This document shows positions 7,545 through 16,022 of a stretch of DNA of 47,022 nt, one piece after another (the stretch's first letter is position 1; each line of letters opens with the position of its first letter). The position numbers and the translations under genes are program-made. The notes beneath the pieces are model-generated. The model saw only the letters and a list, made by a program, of their open reading frames with translations, ran no database searches and had not been told where the DNA came from. Source of the stretch: JACOZG01 sp964564105 (GTDB lineage Bacteria; Patescibacteriota; Minisyncoccia; Phycocordibacterales; JACOZG01); the NCBI GenBank assembly GCA_964564105.1, contig CAZLZS010000005.1, positions 1-47,022 of the forward strand, read 5' to 3'.

Positions 7545-8673
7545 GGGCCTCGATGCCGGGCAGGGTGCCGTAAGCCAAAAAGTCGAGCATGGCGCCGCCG
7601 GCAGTGGAAACGAAATCGAGTTGGTTCAAGAGATCAAGCGAACGGATAGCGGCGATAGTGTCGCCGCCGCCGACAATAGTGGTTGCATTGCTGCCGGCGA
7701 TCAGTTTGGCCGCGGCTTCGGTGGCGCCGTGGAAACCGCGCTCGAAATTTCCCAACGGTCCATTCCAAAGAATGAAACGAGCTCCGCCGATCGCCGGCAG
7801 GAGCTTTTCCAACGAGAGCAAACCGACATCCAGAATATTGTCCGTGGCCGTCAGCTGGTCCGGCGTCTTGATGAAAACCCGATCACCGTTTTTGACTCGC
7901 ACATCCACCGGCAAAACAATTTTGGGGTGATTCAAAAACGGTCGCGCCAGAACCGTCTCGCGATCAACTAATGATTGGCCAAGTTCATAACCCAGTTCTT
8001 TGAAAAAAGCGTGAGCGAGAGCGCCGTAGATAAAAATTTGATCGGCCAGATCAATAAACTTTCGCACCACCGGCAATTTCGTTTCAAACTTGGCGCCGCC
8101 TAAAATCACCGTGAACGGGTGACGGGGAGTGAACGCGCGGCTTAGATTTTTAAGCTCAGCCGCAAAGTTAAAACCGGCATAAGCCGGCAGGCATCGCGGC
8201 AGGCCGATGATCGACGCGTGCTCGCGGTGGGACGAAGCGAACGCCTCATTGACGTAGAGCTCGCCCAGACGCGCCAACCGAGTCACAAACTCCGGATCGT
8301 TGGCGGCTTCGCCCGGGTCGCGTCGGAGATTCTCGAGTAAAAACACCGCGGCCGGCGCCGCCGGCTCGAGCGACCGGGCGGCTGTCTCAAGGGTTCGGCA
8401 AAATCCGACGGCAAAAAAACGATCCAGATGTTTGGCTACCGGCTCAAGACTTAGTTGACCATCTTGACCGCGGTGACTCAACAATAAAATTTTTGCTCCG
8501 GCGGCGCGCAAGCAATCAATCGTCGGCATAACTTTCCTGATCCGAAAATCATCAATGACGGTTTCGTTTTCAATCGGCACATTGAGATCAAGACGCAAAA
8601 GCACGGTCCGGCCGGCTAAAGCCGCCGCCGGCGCCTGACTGATGAGCGGCAACTCATTTTTGTCCGGAGCCAT
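7525..8673 (-). CDS. pgk: Phosphoglycerate kinase
   Basis: Glycolytic ATP-forming step from 1,3-bisphosphoglycerate; 382 aa, near family length. N-terminal RLDLNVPIEN (about 26) is the substrate-binding motif; the hinge region has GGAKFETKLPV, and the C-terminal nucleotide domain has WNGPLGNFERG and GGGDTIAAI. The start (ATG 8673) overlaps tpiA's end by 20 bp, so the two are co-transcribed with tpiA first. Lower glycolysis is typically retained in CPR genomes. Confidence 0.95.
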   Translation of the reverse strand: MAPDKNELPLISQAPAAALAGRTVLLRLDLNVPIENETVIDDFRIRKVMPTIDCLRAAGAKILLLSHRGQDGQLSLEPVAKHLDRFFAVGFCRTLETAARSLEPAAPAAVFLLENLRRDPGEAANDPEFVTRLARLGELYVNEAFASSHREHASIIGLPRCLPAYAGFNFAAELKNLSRAFTPRHPFTVILGGAKFETKLPVVRKFIDLADQIFIYGALAHAFFKELGYELGQSLVDRETVLARPFLNHPKIVLPVDVRVKNGDRVFIKTPDQLTATDNILDVGLLSLEKLLPAIGGARFILWNGPLGNFERGFHGATEAAAKLIAGSNATTIVGGGDTIAAIRSLDLLNQLDFVSTAGGAMLDFLAYGTLPGIEALKHRWL

Positions 8674-9430
8674 AAGTCAACGATCGATCGGCCAAGCGTA
8701 AAATGGTGCTGAAGCGGTCAGCCGAGAGCGACTCGTGGCCGACGAGGAGACCGGCGGCCTCGCCGCGGCCGAGGAAGTCAGCCGCATTCTCGGGCGTCAC
8801 TGAGCCGCCGTAGAGAATCGGCACGAGCATCGCCGAATTCTGGCCGAAACGGGCAGCCAGAACTTTCCGGATAAACAGCGAGTGCTCCAGAAAATTTTCC
8901 GGCGTGTCGGCGGCGTCAGCCGCACCGCCGATCGCCCAAGCCGGTTCATAAACGATAATCAGAGCCTCGACGGCGGCGCGGCTGACGCGATCGAGATCGC
9001 GCTCAAGCATCTCGCGGAGCGTTCGGAGATAATCGCCGCGCTCGTCGCGCTCCGTCTCGCCGACGGCTAAGATTGTCCTAAGTCCAATTTTTCCGGCTAA
9101 TTTTATCTTCCGGTTGATCAGCTCGTCAGTCTCACCCCGCGCCCGCCGTTCCGAGTGGCCGATGATCGTATACTCGGCGCCGGCATACTTGATTTGCGCG
9201 GCCGAGATTGAACCAGTGTAAGCCCCGCGCGCGGCCTCAAAAATGTCTTGTCCGCCGAGGGCGAGGTTCGGTCCGGGTTTGAACAAAGGTAAGAATACCG
9301 CCGGCGGGCAAATGACGACAGCGGTTCGGCGCAGACGACCGGCCGCCCGTTTGACCTTGCCGAACAATCGCCGCGCCTCTCTGGGAGTTTCAGGCGCCAT
9401 TTTCCAATTTGCTATTATTATTCGTTTCAT
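8654..9430 (-). CDS. tpiA: Triosephosphate isomerase
   Basis: Interconverts dihydroxyacetone phosphate and glyceraldehyde 3-phosphate. Shown by IANWKM (5-10, the active-site Lys), IIGHSERR (catalytic His), VYEPAWAIG (catalytic Glu) and LYGGSV (phosphate loop). 258 aa, full length. Translationally coupled to pgk. Its upstream region (9431-9655) is an inverted-repeat-rich spacer with no recognisable promoter. Confidence 0.96.
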   Translation of the reverse strand: MKRIIIANWKMAPETPREARRLFGKVKRAAGRLRRTAVVICPPAVFLPLFKPGPNLALGGQDIFEAARGAYTGSISAAQIKYAGAEYTIIGHSERRARGETDELINRKIKLAGKIGLRTILAVGETERDERGDYLRTLREMLERDLDRVSRAAVEALIIVYEPAWAIGGAADAADTPENFLEHSLFIRKVLAARFGQNSAMLVPILYGGSVTPENAADFLGRGEAAGLLVGHESLSADRFSTILRLADRSLTYGSGQK

Positions 9431-9443
9431 AGATTCATTTTCT

Positions 9444-9596
9444 CCCGAAAATGTTCGAGCGAAGCGAGATTACATTTTCGAGGATCCCGTGTAATTCAAA
9501 ATCACGCCAAACTTTAAGAACCATATTGTAAAAGATGCTCGAACATAACGGGATCCTCAAAAAATTTACAAAATCAAAGATTTTGAATTTTTCGGG
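9444..9596. repeat. Interleaved inverted repeats in the tpiA/pilus spacer
   Basis: Three arm pairs are visible: CCCGAAAA (9444-9451) with TTTTCGGG (9589-9596); TGTTCGAGC (9452-9460) with GCTCGAACA (9537-9545); GAGGATCCCGT (9480-9490) with ACGGGATCCTC (9548-9558). The inner two are interleaved, not nested, so both cannot form in a simple hairpin. Outer arms suggest a MITE-like unit of about 153 bp. The 9431-9655 spacer holds no gene. Confidence 0.65.
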
Positions 9597-9655
9597 ACAA
9601 TTGGCAACGATTATCTTCTTTTTCATTTTACGCTTTTCACTTTCAACCTTGAATT

Positions 9656-11443
9656 TTATTCGACCTCCCGCCAGCTGGTAATTTCAAACCCCCCGCCCGG
9701 TCCGGAAGAAAAGAGCGCACTGCCGATCCCTTCCTCATAAGTGATGACGGCATTATTGTCCAAAATAATCCCGTAAGCCGTGGCTTCTTTGGCCGTAGCG
9801 TTATTGGAAAATTTGATCCGGCCCTTGCCAGCGTAATAGATCACGCCGGCGGAATTATTATCAATATTCATCACTTCGTCGGCCGGCGCGTTCTTGGCCG
9901 ACAAAAGAATAATGTAACTGCCCGCGGCGCCGGAACCGTCAAACTTGCAATTATTGCTGATCGTGACGGAATCATCACCCAAGAGCACGCCGGAAGCCGC
10001 ACCATACCCCGGCGCCAAATTAATCAAACCGTTATTGCCGCAAGACAAATTCATCACGCCGCCGACCCAAATCGTGCCGTTTAAGGTTAACTTGGCCCCG
10101 CTGTTCATAATTAGATTGCCGGGGATCTTAATCGGGCCGAGGGTCAGAGTATCGTTAGTTCCCAAAGTTAAATTGCCGCTTGAGTCGCAAGTGGGTTCGG
10201 CGCAAACGCCGCCGGCGAAAGCCGCGTCGCGCCAATCCTGGATCAGGCCGTCGGAAATCGGCAATTCCGCCCGGGCCGGATTATCGATATGGCAATATTC
10301 ATTGGGGCAATCAAGGCCGCGGATTTTGACATCGTTAAACACATTGGCGTAGCCGTCGCCGTCGGTGTCGTTCACATTGCCAATGCGTACTCCTTCAATC
10401 TTAGTGCTCACTCCGCCGAGCCAGACGCGAAAAGCCAAATCGCCGCCGGCATTGGTCCAGGACGCGCCGCCGGTATTCCATTTGCTGGTATAACGACCGG
10501 TGTTTCCAACGTAGCCGTCAGTATTATCCTTGCGCCAATTCCAGTGATTGGAAGACGAATCGGCGTCAGCATCCAAAACAATCCAGTATTTCGCGCCATT
10601 CGTGAGATTAGGCGGTGAGGCAAAAGAAACATTGATCCAAGACCCGTTGGCGCCGACGCCGGAGGCCGGCAGAGCGGCCGAGGCCAGAGCCGAGTTTTTG
10701 GGTTTGCCGTTGTCATCTTCCGTAATCTGCAAAGTCAAATCCGCCGGATTGCCGACCTTGGCCAGGTACACCGATACTCGATTGAGTTTATCGGAGGCGT
10801 TCGCGGTAAATGATTGGGCCACATCACGATTGCCGGAAACCGTGGCAAAAAATTGATCGCTGTCGTGATTAGCCCATTCGAAACTCGGATTCTCGTTGAT
10901 GCCGCCGGCGACAATGACATCGCCGGTAATCTTCGGGCCGCCGGAGCCGCTGTCACTGCCCAAGATACTGCCGTTCGAGTAAACATTGCCTTCAACCGTC
11001 GCGCCGTTTTTCATTTCTAAACCGCCATCACTGACTTGAACGCCATAGAGAAGATCAACGCCAACCTCGGACAGATTAAAACGGACGGAAACTTTTCGCT
11101 GATGATTATCGTCATTACCAGCGGCCTCAATCTGACGATCATTGACGATCTCGGTTATGCCGACTGTCGCTTCGGCCGTCGCCACCGTTAAAATGTAGGG
11201 GGACGAGTAAGTCAGTTTATTCTTTAACCGATAGGCCGCGTCTTCAATGCCGGACTCGGCGGCAAAGTAACTCTGACGCGAAACGAATGACGCGCGCGCT
11301 GACTTTAATTGACGCGCCAACGGCGTAGCAAAGCCGGCGATGATGACGACTGACAGAAGCACAAGAAAAATGACCGAACCGATAACCGCTTGACCCGAAG
11401 AGGAGCCTTTAGCTTTTAGGTTATAGCTTTTAGAGAAAGACAT
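9656..11443 (-). CDS. PilX-like large pilus-associated protein
   Basis: 595 aa. After a short basic lead, residues about 17-40 form a transmembrane helix (GSVIFLVLLSVVIIAGFATP) followed by the RQSYFAAESGIEDAAYRLK segment typical of PilX/PulK-type minor pilins, without a classic GFTLxE site. The remaining ~500 aa are a Ser/Asn/Gly-rich beta ectodomain: one central block (about 190-345) resembles choice-of-anchor/carbohydrate-binding beta-sandwiches, then a polymer-like repeat series (LTLGTNDTLTLGPIKIPGNL). Probably a pilus-tip or surface adhesin, by analogy. Start ATG 11443; the KSYNLKAKGSS lead is encoded by an AGCTTTTAG-type repeat. Last gene of the minus-strand pilus operon. Confidence 0.7.
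   Translation of the reverse strand: MSFSKSYNLKAKGSSSGQAVIGSVIFLVLLSVVIIAGFATPLARQLKSARASFVSRQSYFAAESGIEDAAYRLKNKLTYSSPYILTVATAEATVGITEIVNDRQIEAAGNDDNHQRKVSVRFNLSEVGVDLLYGVQVSDGGLEMKNGATVEGNVYSNGSILGSDSGSGGPKITGDVIVAGGINENPSFEWANHDSDQFFATVSGNRDVAQSFTANASDKLNRVSVYLAKVGNPADLTLQITEDDNGKPKNSALASAALPASGVGANGSWINVSFASPPNLTNGAKYWIVLDADADSSSNHWNWRKDNTDGYVGNTGRYTSKWNTGGASWTNAGGDLAFRVWLGGVSTKIEGVRIGNVNDTDGDGYANVFNDVKIRGLDCPNEYCHIDNPARAELPISDGLIQDWRDAAFAGGVCAEPTCDSSGNLTLGTNDTLTLGPIKIPGNLIMNSGAKLTLNGTIWVGGVMNLSCGNNGLINLAPGYGAASGVLLGDDSVTISNNCKFDGSGAAGSYIILLSAKNAPADEVMNIDNNSAGVIYYAGKGRIKFSNNATAKEATAYGIILDNNAVITYEEGIGSALFSSGPGGGFEITSWREVE
11408..11433. repeat. AGCTTTTAG-type repeat in the PilX-like N-terminus
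   Basis: Plus strand reads TTTAGCTTTTAGGTTATAGC and continues; the same string recurs at 12554-12573. On the minus strand it encodes KSYNLKAK. Confidence 0.75.
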
Positions 11444-11445
11444 AA

Positions 11446-12018
11446 TCAATAGCTGCCGCGGAGGCCGGCGGTGGAATAAAATTTCTCGGTCCGCGTGAGG
11501 GTGCCGCGGCTCGCGCTCAAAGTCAATTCAGCTTTAATCGCCGCTGATTCGACGGTGTTGATTTGCCGAAAAACCAAATTGTCAACGGTGACTCGCGCTG
11601 CCGTCAGCGCCGCGGCCGCGGCGCTACCCTCTTTAACCATCAGCGTCCCGGCCGAGAAATAAAAATCAATCGTCGTCGGCGCGCCGGTCTCGTCAGTTGT
11701 CTTCAAAACCAGACGGCCCGGCGACGGGCCAAAAGCGCTTAGGCCGAGATCAACACTTGTCGCCTGTCGGATCTCGCGGGTCAGCCGTTCCAACGCGAGC
11801 GCCGCCGAACTCGTCAGATCGCGCGCCAACCGGAATTCGGTATAAGCCTGAACCATAGTGAAAAGCAGAGTGATAAAAGTAACCGCCAAAACCGCGAGAA
11901 TCGCCACATAAATTATCGCTTCAACTAAAGTGTACCCCGTTAGAAGCCCAACTCGCCTTTGGCGAGTTGGCAGACATCTCTGATGTCTGGCTTCTAACGG
12001 GGTGTACCCTTTCTTCAT
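11446..12018 (-). CDS. Type IV prepilin-like protein carrying an in-frame palindromic insertion
   Basis: A minor pseudopilin (190 aa). The true pilin core is GYTLVEAIIYVAILAVLAV: leader Gly, aromatic +1, Glu+5 and the hydrophobic helix. Ahead of it is MKKGYTPLEA plus about 20 residues, which duplicates the GYT-x-x-E motif and is encoded by the palindromic element at 11935-12002. Removing element plus one 4-bp duplication (72 bp) restores MKKGYTLVEA, a normal leader. Start ATG 12018 chosen for this reason; an upstream 25-residue extension lacks pilin features. Class resembles PulJ/ComGF-type by position. Which of the two GYT sites the prepilin peptidase cuts is unknown; the one before the helix is favoured. 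Confidence 0.82.
   Translation of the reverse strand: MKKGYTPLEARHQRCLPTRQRRVGLLTGYTLVEAIIYVAILAVLAVTFITLLFTMVQAYTEFRLARDLTSSAALALERLTREIRQATSVDLGLSAFGPSPGRLVLKTTDETGAPTTIDFYFSAGTLMVKEGSAAAAALTAARVTVDNLVFRQINTVESAAIKAELTLSASRGTLTRTEKFYSTAGLRGSY
11935..12002. mobile_element. 68-bp palindromic element in prepilin gene (copy 1)
   Basis: A 13-bp terminal stem (CCCCGTTAGAAGC with GCTTCTAACGGGG) encloses two further hairpins: a 10-bp stem with TTT loop (11948-11970) and an 8-bp stem with TCT loop (11971-11989). The fold is a clean three-way junction. TGTA is duplicated at 11931-11934 and 12003-12006. 68+4 = 72 bp, so the reading frame survives. Confidence 0.88.
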
Positions 12019-12019
12019 A

Positions 12020-12595
12020 TCAGTTAAAAAGATTGGTGAGATAGGCGGATAATGTTTTCGTGGTGGTCGCGCCGTTTGACCACCAGGCGACACTTACCGT
12101 GACGAGTTTAGTATTCGGATCATCCGTCCCGCCGTTTAAAATAATATCTTTGCTCGTATTGTCGCGATTGACATTCAACATTTTCACTCGCCGCTCAAAC
12201 CGGCCGTTGAGATATGTGTTGACCGTGCTAGTGGCCCATTTACCGGCGCTCCAAGTTAAGAAATATTCAGTCCCTGACGGCCAGTCGCCGAGATTTGACC
12301 AGCCATTATCCCGCCAGAGCCGCGCGGCCTCGAGACCTTCTTCGAGCAAGAAACTAGCTTGGGTTAATTCCACCATCTGACGGCTGGACTTAGTCAAACG
12401 ATCAAACACAGTCAAGACGCCGAGGAACGAGGCGGTGATAATGCTCGCGCCGATTAAAATTTCCAGCAGGGTAAACCCCGTTAGAAGCCGCGCCCGCGCG
12501 AAACGCGGTCCGGAGGACCTAGGACGGTCTGCTTCTAACGGGGTAAAACCCAATTTAGCTTTTAGGTTATAGCTTTTAGCTTTTAGCTTTTTCAT
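12020..12595 (-). CDS. Type IV prepilin-like protein (PilV/GspI-like) with in-frame palindromic insertion
   Basis: 191 aa minor pilin. The genuine pilin motif is GFTLLEILIGASIITASF; before it lies LGFTPLEA plus 20 residues encoded by the element at 12476-12543. Excising element and duplication (72 bp) restores LGFTLLEIL. The first ~14 residues (MKKLKAKSYNLKAK) are themselves an AGCTTTTAG-type repeat read in frame, so the leader is assembled from two repeat types. The mature part is PilV/GspI-like (TQASFLLEEGLEAARLWRDN). Start overlaps the GspH-like gene as ATGA. Confidence 0.82.
   Translation of the reverse strand: MKKLKAKSYNLKAKLGFTPLEADRPRSSGPRFARARLLTGFTLLEILIGASIITASFLGVLTVFDRLTKSSRQMVELTQASFLLEEGLEAARLWRDNGWSNLGDWPSGTEYFLTWSAGKWATSTVNTYLNGRFERRVKMLNVNRDNTSKDIILNGGTDDPNTKLVTVSVAWWSNGATTTKTLSAYLTNLFN
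12476..12543. mobile_element. 68-bp palindromic element in prepilin gene (copy 2)
   Basis: Same 13-bp ends as copy 1 (CCCCGTTAGAAGC/GCTTCTAACGGGG) and the same total length, but an unrelated interior with its own short hairpins (GGTCC-GGA-GGACC; CCGCG/CGCGG). TAAA is duplicated at 12472-12475 and 12544-12547. Inserted at the same codons of the prepilin motif as copy 1. Confidence 0.88.
12554..12592. repeat. AGCTTTTAG-type tandem repeat at a prepilin start
   Basis: Tandem units of AGCTTTT(A)G/GGTTAT run up to the start codon of the PilV-like gene and are translated as KKLKAKSYNLKAK on the minus strand. The first 20 bases equal those at 11408-11427. Confidence 0.75.
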
Positions 12596-13020
12596 TGTAG
12601 GCCGATGCTACCGGCGGCGCTGACCGCGATCACCCGTTGGCGGCTGTTATCCGACACCAAACTAACGGTGACGGTGCCGCTCTCGGCCGTCGCGCCGGTC
12701 AACCGTTTAAACATCAACGTTGCGCCGCCGCCGGTCAAGGCAATTTCAGAAATCGTTAAACGATTAGGCCAGACGACCTCTTTATTATCCGGCACCAAGG
12801 TCATTTTAGCACTTTCGAAATAAACGCCATAGGCGGTTGCGCCGTCGGAAGACAGCGTCCGCGTCCGCGCTTCGTTAAGAAACGTTAAGATGTCTTCCGC
12901 CGCGCCGTCCAATAACTTCTCGTCGCGGAAGTTGGCGAAGGGCCAGAGGACCAGGGAAGTCAGAAGGGCGATGATTCCGACCACGATCAAGAATTCCAGC
13001 AGGGTAAAACCACGCTTCAT
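12592..13020 (-). CDS. Type IV prepilin-like protein (GspH/FimT-like)
   Basis: 142 aa. MKRGFTLLEFLIVVGIIALL is a textbook class III leader with cleavage after Gly4 and Glu+5, not disrupted by any element, and thus a useful reference for its two neighbours. The NEARTRTLSSDGATAYGVYF stretch (about 47-66) is GspH/FimT-like. Probably a minor pilin priming assembly. Overlaps pilC (13017) and the next gene by 4 bp each. Confidence 0.88.
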   Translation of the reverse strand: MKRGFTLLEFLIVVGIIALLTSLVLWPFANFRDEKLLDGAAEDILTFLNEARTRTLSSDGATAYGVYFESAKMTLVPDNKEVVWPNRLTISEIALTGGGATLMFKRLTGATAESGTVTVSLVSDNSRQRVIAVSAAGSIGLQ

Positions 13021-14231
13021 AAATTTTCGCTCAAGGAATAAATCGGGCCGATCATTGAAACGGCGAAAAAGCCGACCGCCAAACCGATAATGATCATTAA
13101 CACCGGCTCGATCACCGTGGAAAGGTTTTTCGTCGCCTGGTTCACTTCTGCCTCGTAAAAAACGGCGCCGCGGAGGAGCATATCCGCCAACTTTCCGGTT
13201 TCTTCTCCGACCTCGGTCATTTCGCCGACCAGTACCGGATAGAGCCGCTCGTGATCTTTAAAGACCGAGGAAAGGGTTTGACCTTTCTCCACTTTGGCGC
13301 CGGCGGCGTCAATCACCAGCTGGTAGTAATGGTTCTGCACCACTCGACGGGTAATGGTCAGGGCCTCGACCATGCCGACGCCGGAGGAAATGAGCGAGGA
13401 CAGGGTCCGCATGGTGGCGGCGCTATTCACCTCTTTGGCGAGCGGCGCGATGAGCGGCAGATGGAGAACCAGCCAAGAGGCGCTCCGCTGGCCGTGGCTC
13501 GTCCGAAAATAAGCAATGATTAATAAGACAAGGGTTAAGAGACTAATGAGAAAAATCAGGGTGTGCTGGGACAGAAAATTACTGAGCGCAATCACCAATC
13601 TGGTAGAAAGCGGCAGGGCCGCATGCAATTCTTCAAAAATCGCAGTCAGATTGGGCACGAGGAAAATCATCATCAGGATGCCGATCAGAATGATGACGAT
13701 CACAATGATTACCGGATAGATCATTGCCCCGCGGACCTGGCGTCGCAGATCATAATTTTTCATCATTTGCTCGGCCACGATATCGAGTGACTGCGGCAAT
13801 TTTCCGGATTCCTCGCCGGCCGCGACCATGGCCACGAACACCGGCGGAAAAACATCGGGGAAGGCGGCGAGCGCTGGACTCAGACCGGCGCCGGCGCGAA
13901 TCTTAGCCGCGAGTTCGGCGATGACTTGGCGGAAGCGTTTGGAACCGGCCTGCCGCTCCATCACGGCGAGCGCCCGCGCGAGCGACAGACCAGCCGCGAC
14001 CATGGCGCTTAAATTGCTGGCAAAAACAATCTTGTCTTTAGTCTTCACGCGGCCGAAAGCGAGCCAGCGCTTGAGTCGAGCACGGTTGAGAGTTGGATTT
14101 TCTGGCTTGGCCGAAAGCGGTATCAAACCCTCGGCCCGCATCTCCCGCGCCAGGGCAAAACGGTCTGGCGCTTCCCGTTCGCCGGCCACCTCTTTTCCCT
14201 CTTTATCCCGCGCTCGATAATAAAATTTCAT
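13017..14231 (-). CDS. pilC: Type IV pilus inner-membrane platform protein PilC/GspF
   Basis: 404 aa. Two T2SSF domains in tandem: the first around FASNLSAMVAAGLSLARAL (about 70-90), the second around LSSLISSGVGMVEALTITRR (about 275). Hydrophobic segments near 165-190, 210-235 and 375-400 give the usual three membrane passes. It couples the PilB motor to pilin polymerisation. It overlaps its neighbours downstream and lies 2 bp after pilB. Confidence 0.94.
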   Translation of the reverse strand: MKFYYRARDKEGKEVAGEREAPDRFALAREMRAEGLIPLSAKPENPTLNRARLKRWLAFGRVKTKDKIVFASNLSAMVAAGLSLARALAVMERQAGSKRFRQVIAELAAKIRAGAGLSPALAAFPDVFPPVFVAMVAAGEESGKLPQSLDIVAEQMMKNYDLRRQVRGAMIYPVIIVIVIILIGILMMIFLVPNLTAIFEELHAALPLSTRLVIALSNFLSQHTLIFLISLLTLVLLIIAYFRTSHGQRSASWLVLHLPLIAPLAKEVNSAATMRTLSSLISSGVGMVEALTITRRVVQNHYYQLVIDAAGAKVEKGQTLSSVFKDHERLYPVLVGEMTEVGEETGKLADMLLRGAVFYEAEVNQATKNLSTVIEPVLMIIIGLAVGFFAVSMIGPIYSLSENL

Positions 14232-14233
14232 AC

Positions 14234-15988
14234 TTACTCACTCACCACCCGAAACACTTCCTCTAAGCTGGTAATACCCCGCGCCGCTTTATAAATTCCG
14301 TCTTCAAGCATTGTCAGCATCCCCTCGGATTTAGCTTGCTCTTCCAGGCGCGTCGCGGTCTCGCCCTTCATCAGCAACTCTTTGATCGCCGGCGACATGG
14401 TCAGCACCTCATGGATGCCGATCCGTCGGGTGTAGCCGTCCGGGCACTCGACTGACGGCTGCGGACGGTAAAAAGGAATTTTTAGCCAGCTCTCGTCGGG
14501 CGGCACCGCCTGATCCTCTTTGAGCGCTTCGAGCACCCGCTCGAGATCAACGCGGCTTTCAAGTTTTTTCAGTTCGGCCTCGGTCAAAGCATAACTTTCT
14601 CGACTGGCGCAAAACTGACGCACCAGACGCTGGCTGACGATCAAGCGCACGGTCGAAACCACCAAAAATGGTTCCACCTTCATATCTAAGAGGCGCGGGA
14701 TTGCCGCCGCCGCCGAGTTGGTGTGGAGCGTGGAGAGCACGAGGTGGCCGGTCAGGGCCGCGTTGATGGCTAAGTTAGCCGTTTCCTCGTCGCGGATTTC
14801 GCCGACCATAATGATGTCTGGATCCTGGCGGACCAGAGCGCGCAGACCGTTGGCAAAAGTGAAGCCGATCTCCGGTTTAACTTGGGTCTGATTGATCCGC
14901 GGAATCTGGTACTCAATCGGATCTTCGATTGTGGAAATGTTGACATCGGGCTGGTTGAGCAAATCAAGAATGGTGTAGAGCGTCGTGGTCTTGCCGGACC
15001 CCGTCGGCCCGGTGACCAGAATGATGCCGGTCTTGCCGCGAATGCCGCCATGGATCCGTTCGAGACCCCGGCCGTGGAAGCCGAGTTGTTCCAGAGTCAG
15101 ACTCTTGACCGTATCCGGCAGCAAACGCATCACCACTTTCTCGCCGTAGAAAGTCGGCAGGATCGAAACGCGGAATGACACTTTCTGCCCGGCGGTTTCA
15201 ATTTTGAACCGCCCGTCCTGGGGCAGACGTTTCTCGTCGAGCCGGAGATTGGAGAGAATTTTAATCCGGGCGATGATGCCGGCCGCCGCGGTTTTTGGCA
15301 AAATCATCGCGTCGTGAAGCACGCCGTCAATCCGGTAACGGATCACCAGTTCCTTCTCGTAGGGTTCGATATGGATATCCGAGGCCTGCTGGAGAATGGC
15401 GTGACGAAGCAAGGTGTCGACAATTTTGACTACCGGCAAGCCCTCCGCCAATTTCTTTAATTCCCCGGCGGCCGCGCCCTCGCCGCCGGTCGGCAGGCCC
15501 GCTTTCTCCAGCCGCTCGGCTTCTGCCTGAATGATGACGCCGAACTCGGCCTTTAAGCTCTTCTGGTATTGGAGCAGGATTTGCCGGATTGAATCGTTGT
15601 CGGTCAGCCGCGGCAGAATTTTGAGCCCAACGCTCTTTTTAATGAACTCGATCGCCTCGAGATCCTCCGGGTCAAGCATCGCCACCTCGAGTTCCTGACC
15701 CTTTTGCCGGAAGGCCACGATGTTGTGCTTTCTGGCGATCGGTTCGGGGATCATAAAGAGCGTGTCGCGCTCAATTTTCTCCCTTTTTAGATTGACGAAC
15801 GGAATGCCGAGGAGATAAGCCTTGATCCGGCGGAAATCATCTTCCTTGATCCGGCCGCTGGCTAAAAAAATTTCTTCGAGAGCTTTGCCGCTTGACTTGG
15901 CCTCGGCCGAGAGCTTCTCGACTTCGCCGGCCGGCATCAGTTCAGACTCGAGGATAAACTCCTTCAGTTTCTCCGGATCCAGCCACAT
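14234..15988 (-). CDS. pilB: Type IV pilus assembly ATPase PilB/GspE
   Basis: 584 aa hexameric motor. An N-terminal MshEN-like domain (1-150) precedes the ATPase: Walker A GPTGSGKTTTLY, the Asp-box region, Walker B MVGEIRDEETA, and His-box LTGHLVLSTLHTNSA. Odd feature: the tetracysteine zinc site usually found after the ATPase core is reduced; only one Cys in RQFCASR and one in VECPDGYTRRIG are left, and the loop between is longer than normal. No retraction ATPase (PilT) is in the window. A TATACT -10-like hexamer lies about 13 bp before ATG 15988. Confidence 0.95.
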   Translation of the reverse strand: MWLDPEKLKEFILESELMPAGEVEKLSAEAKSSGKALEEIFLASGRIKEDDFRRIKAYLLGIPFVNLKREKIERDTLFMIPEPIARKHNIVAFRQKGQELEVAMLDPEDLEAIEFIKKSVGLKILPRLTDNDSIRQILLQYQKSLKAEFGVIIQAEAERLEKAGLPTGGEGAAAGELKKLAEGLPVVKIVDTLLRHAILQQASDIHIEPYEKELVIRYRIDGVLHDAMILPKTAAAGIIARIKILSNLRLDEKRLPQDGRFKIETAGQKVSFRVSILPTFYGEKVVMRLLPDTVKSLTLEQLGFHGRGLERIHGGIRGKTGIILVTGPTGSGKTTTLYTILDLLNQPDVNISTIEDPIEYQIPRINQTQVKPEIGFTFANGLRALVRQDPDIIMVGEIRDEETANLAINAALTGHLVLSTLHTNSAAAAIPRLLDMKVEPFLVVSTVRLIVSQRLVRQFCASRESYALTEAELKKLESRVDLERVLEALKEDQAVPPDESWLKIPFYRPQPSVECPDGYTRRIGIHEVLTMSPAIKELLMKGETATRLEEQAKSEGMLTMLEDGIYKAARGITSLEEVFRVVSE

Positions 15989-16022
15989 GCTAGATAGTAT
16001 AGCACTGCGGGTCGTCTGAATC

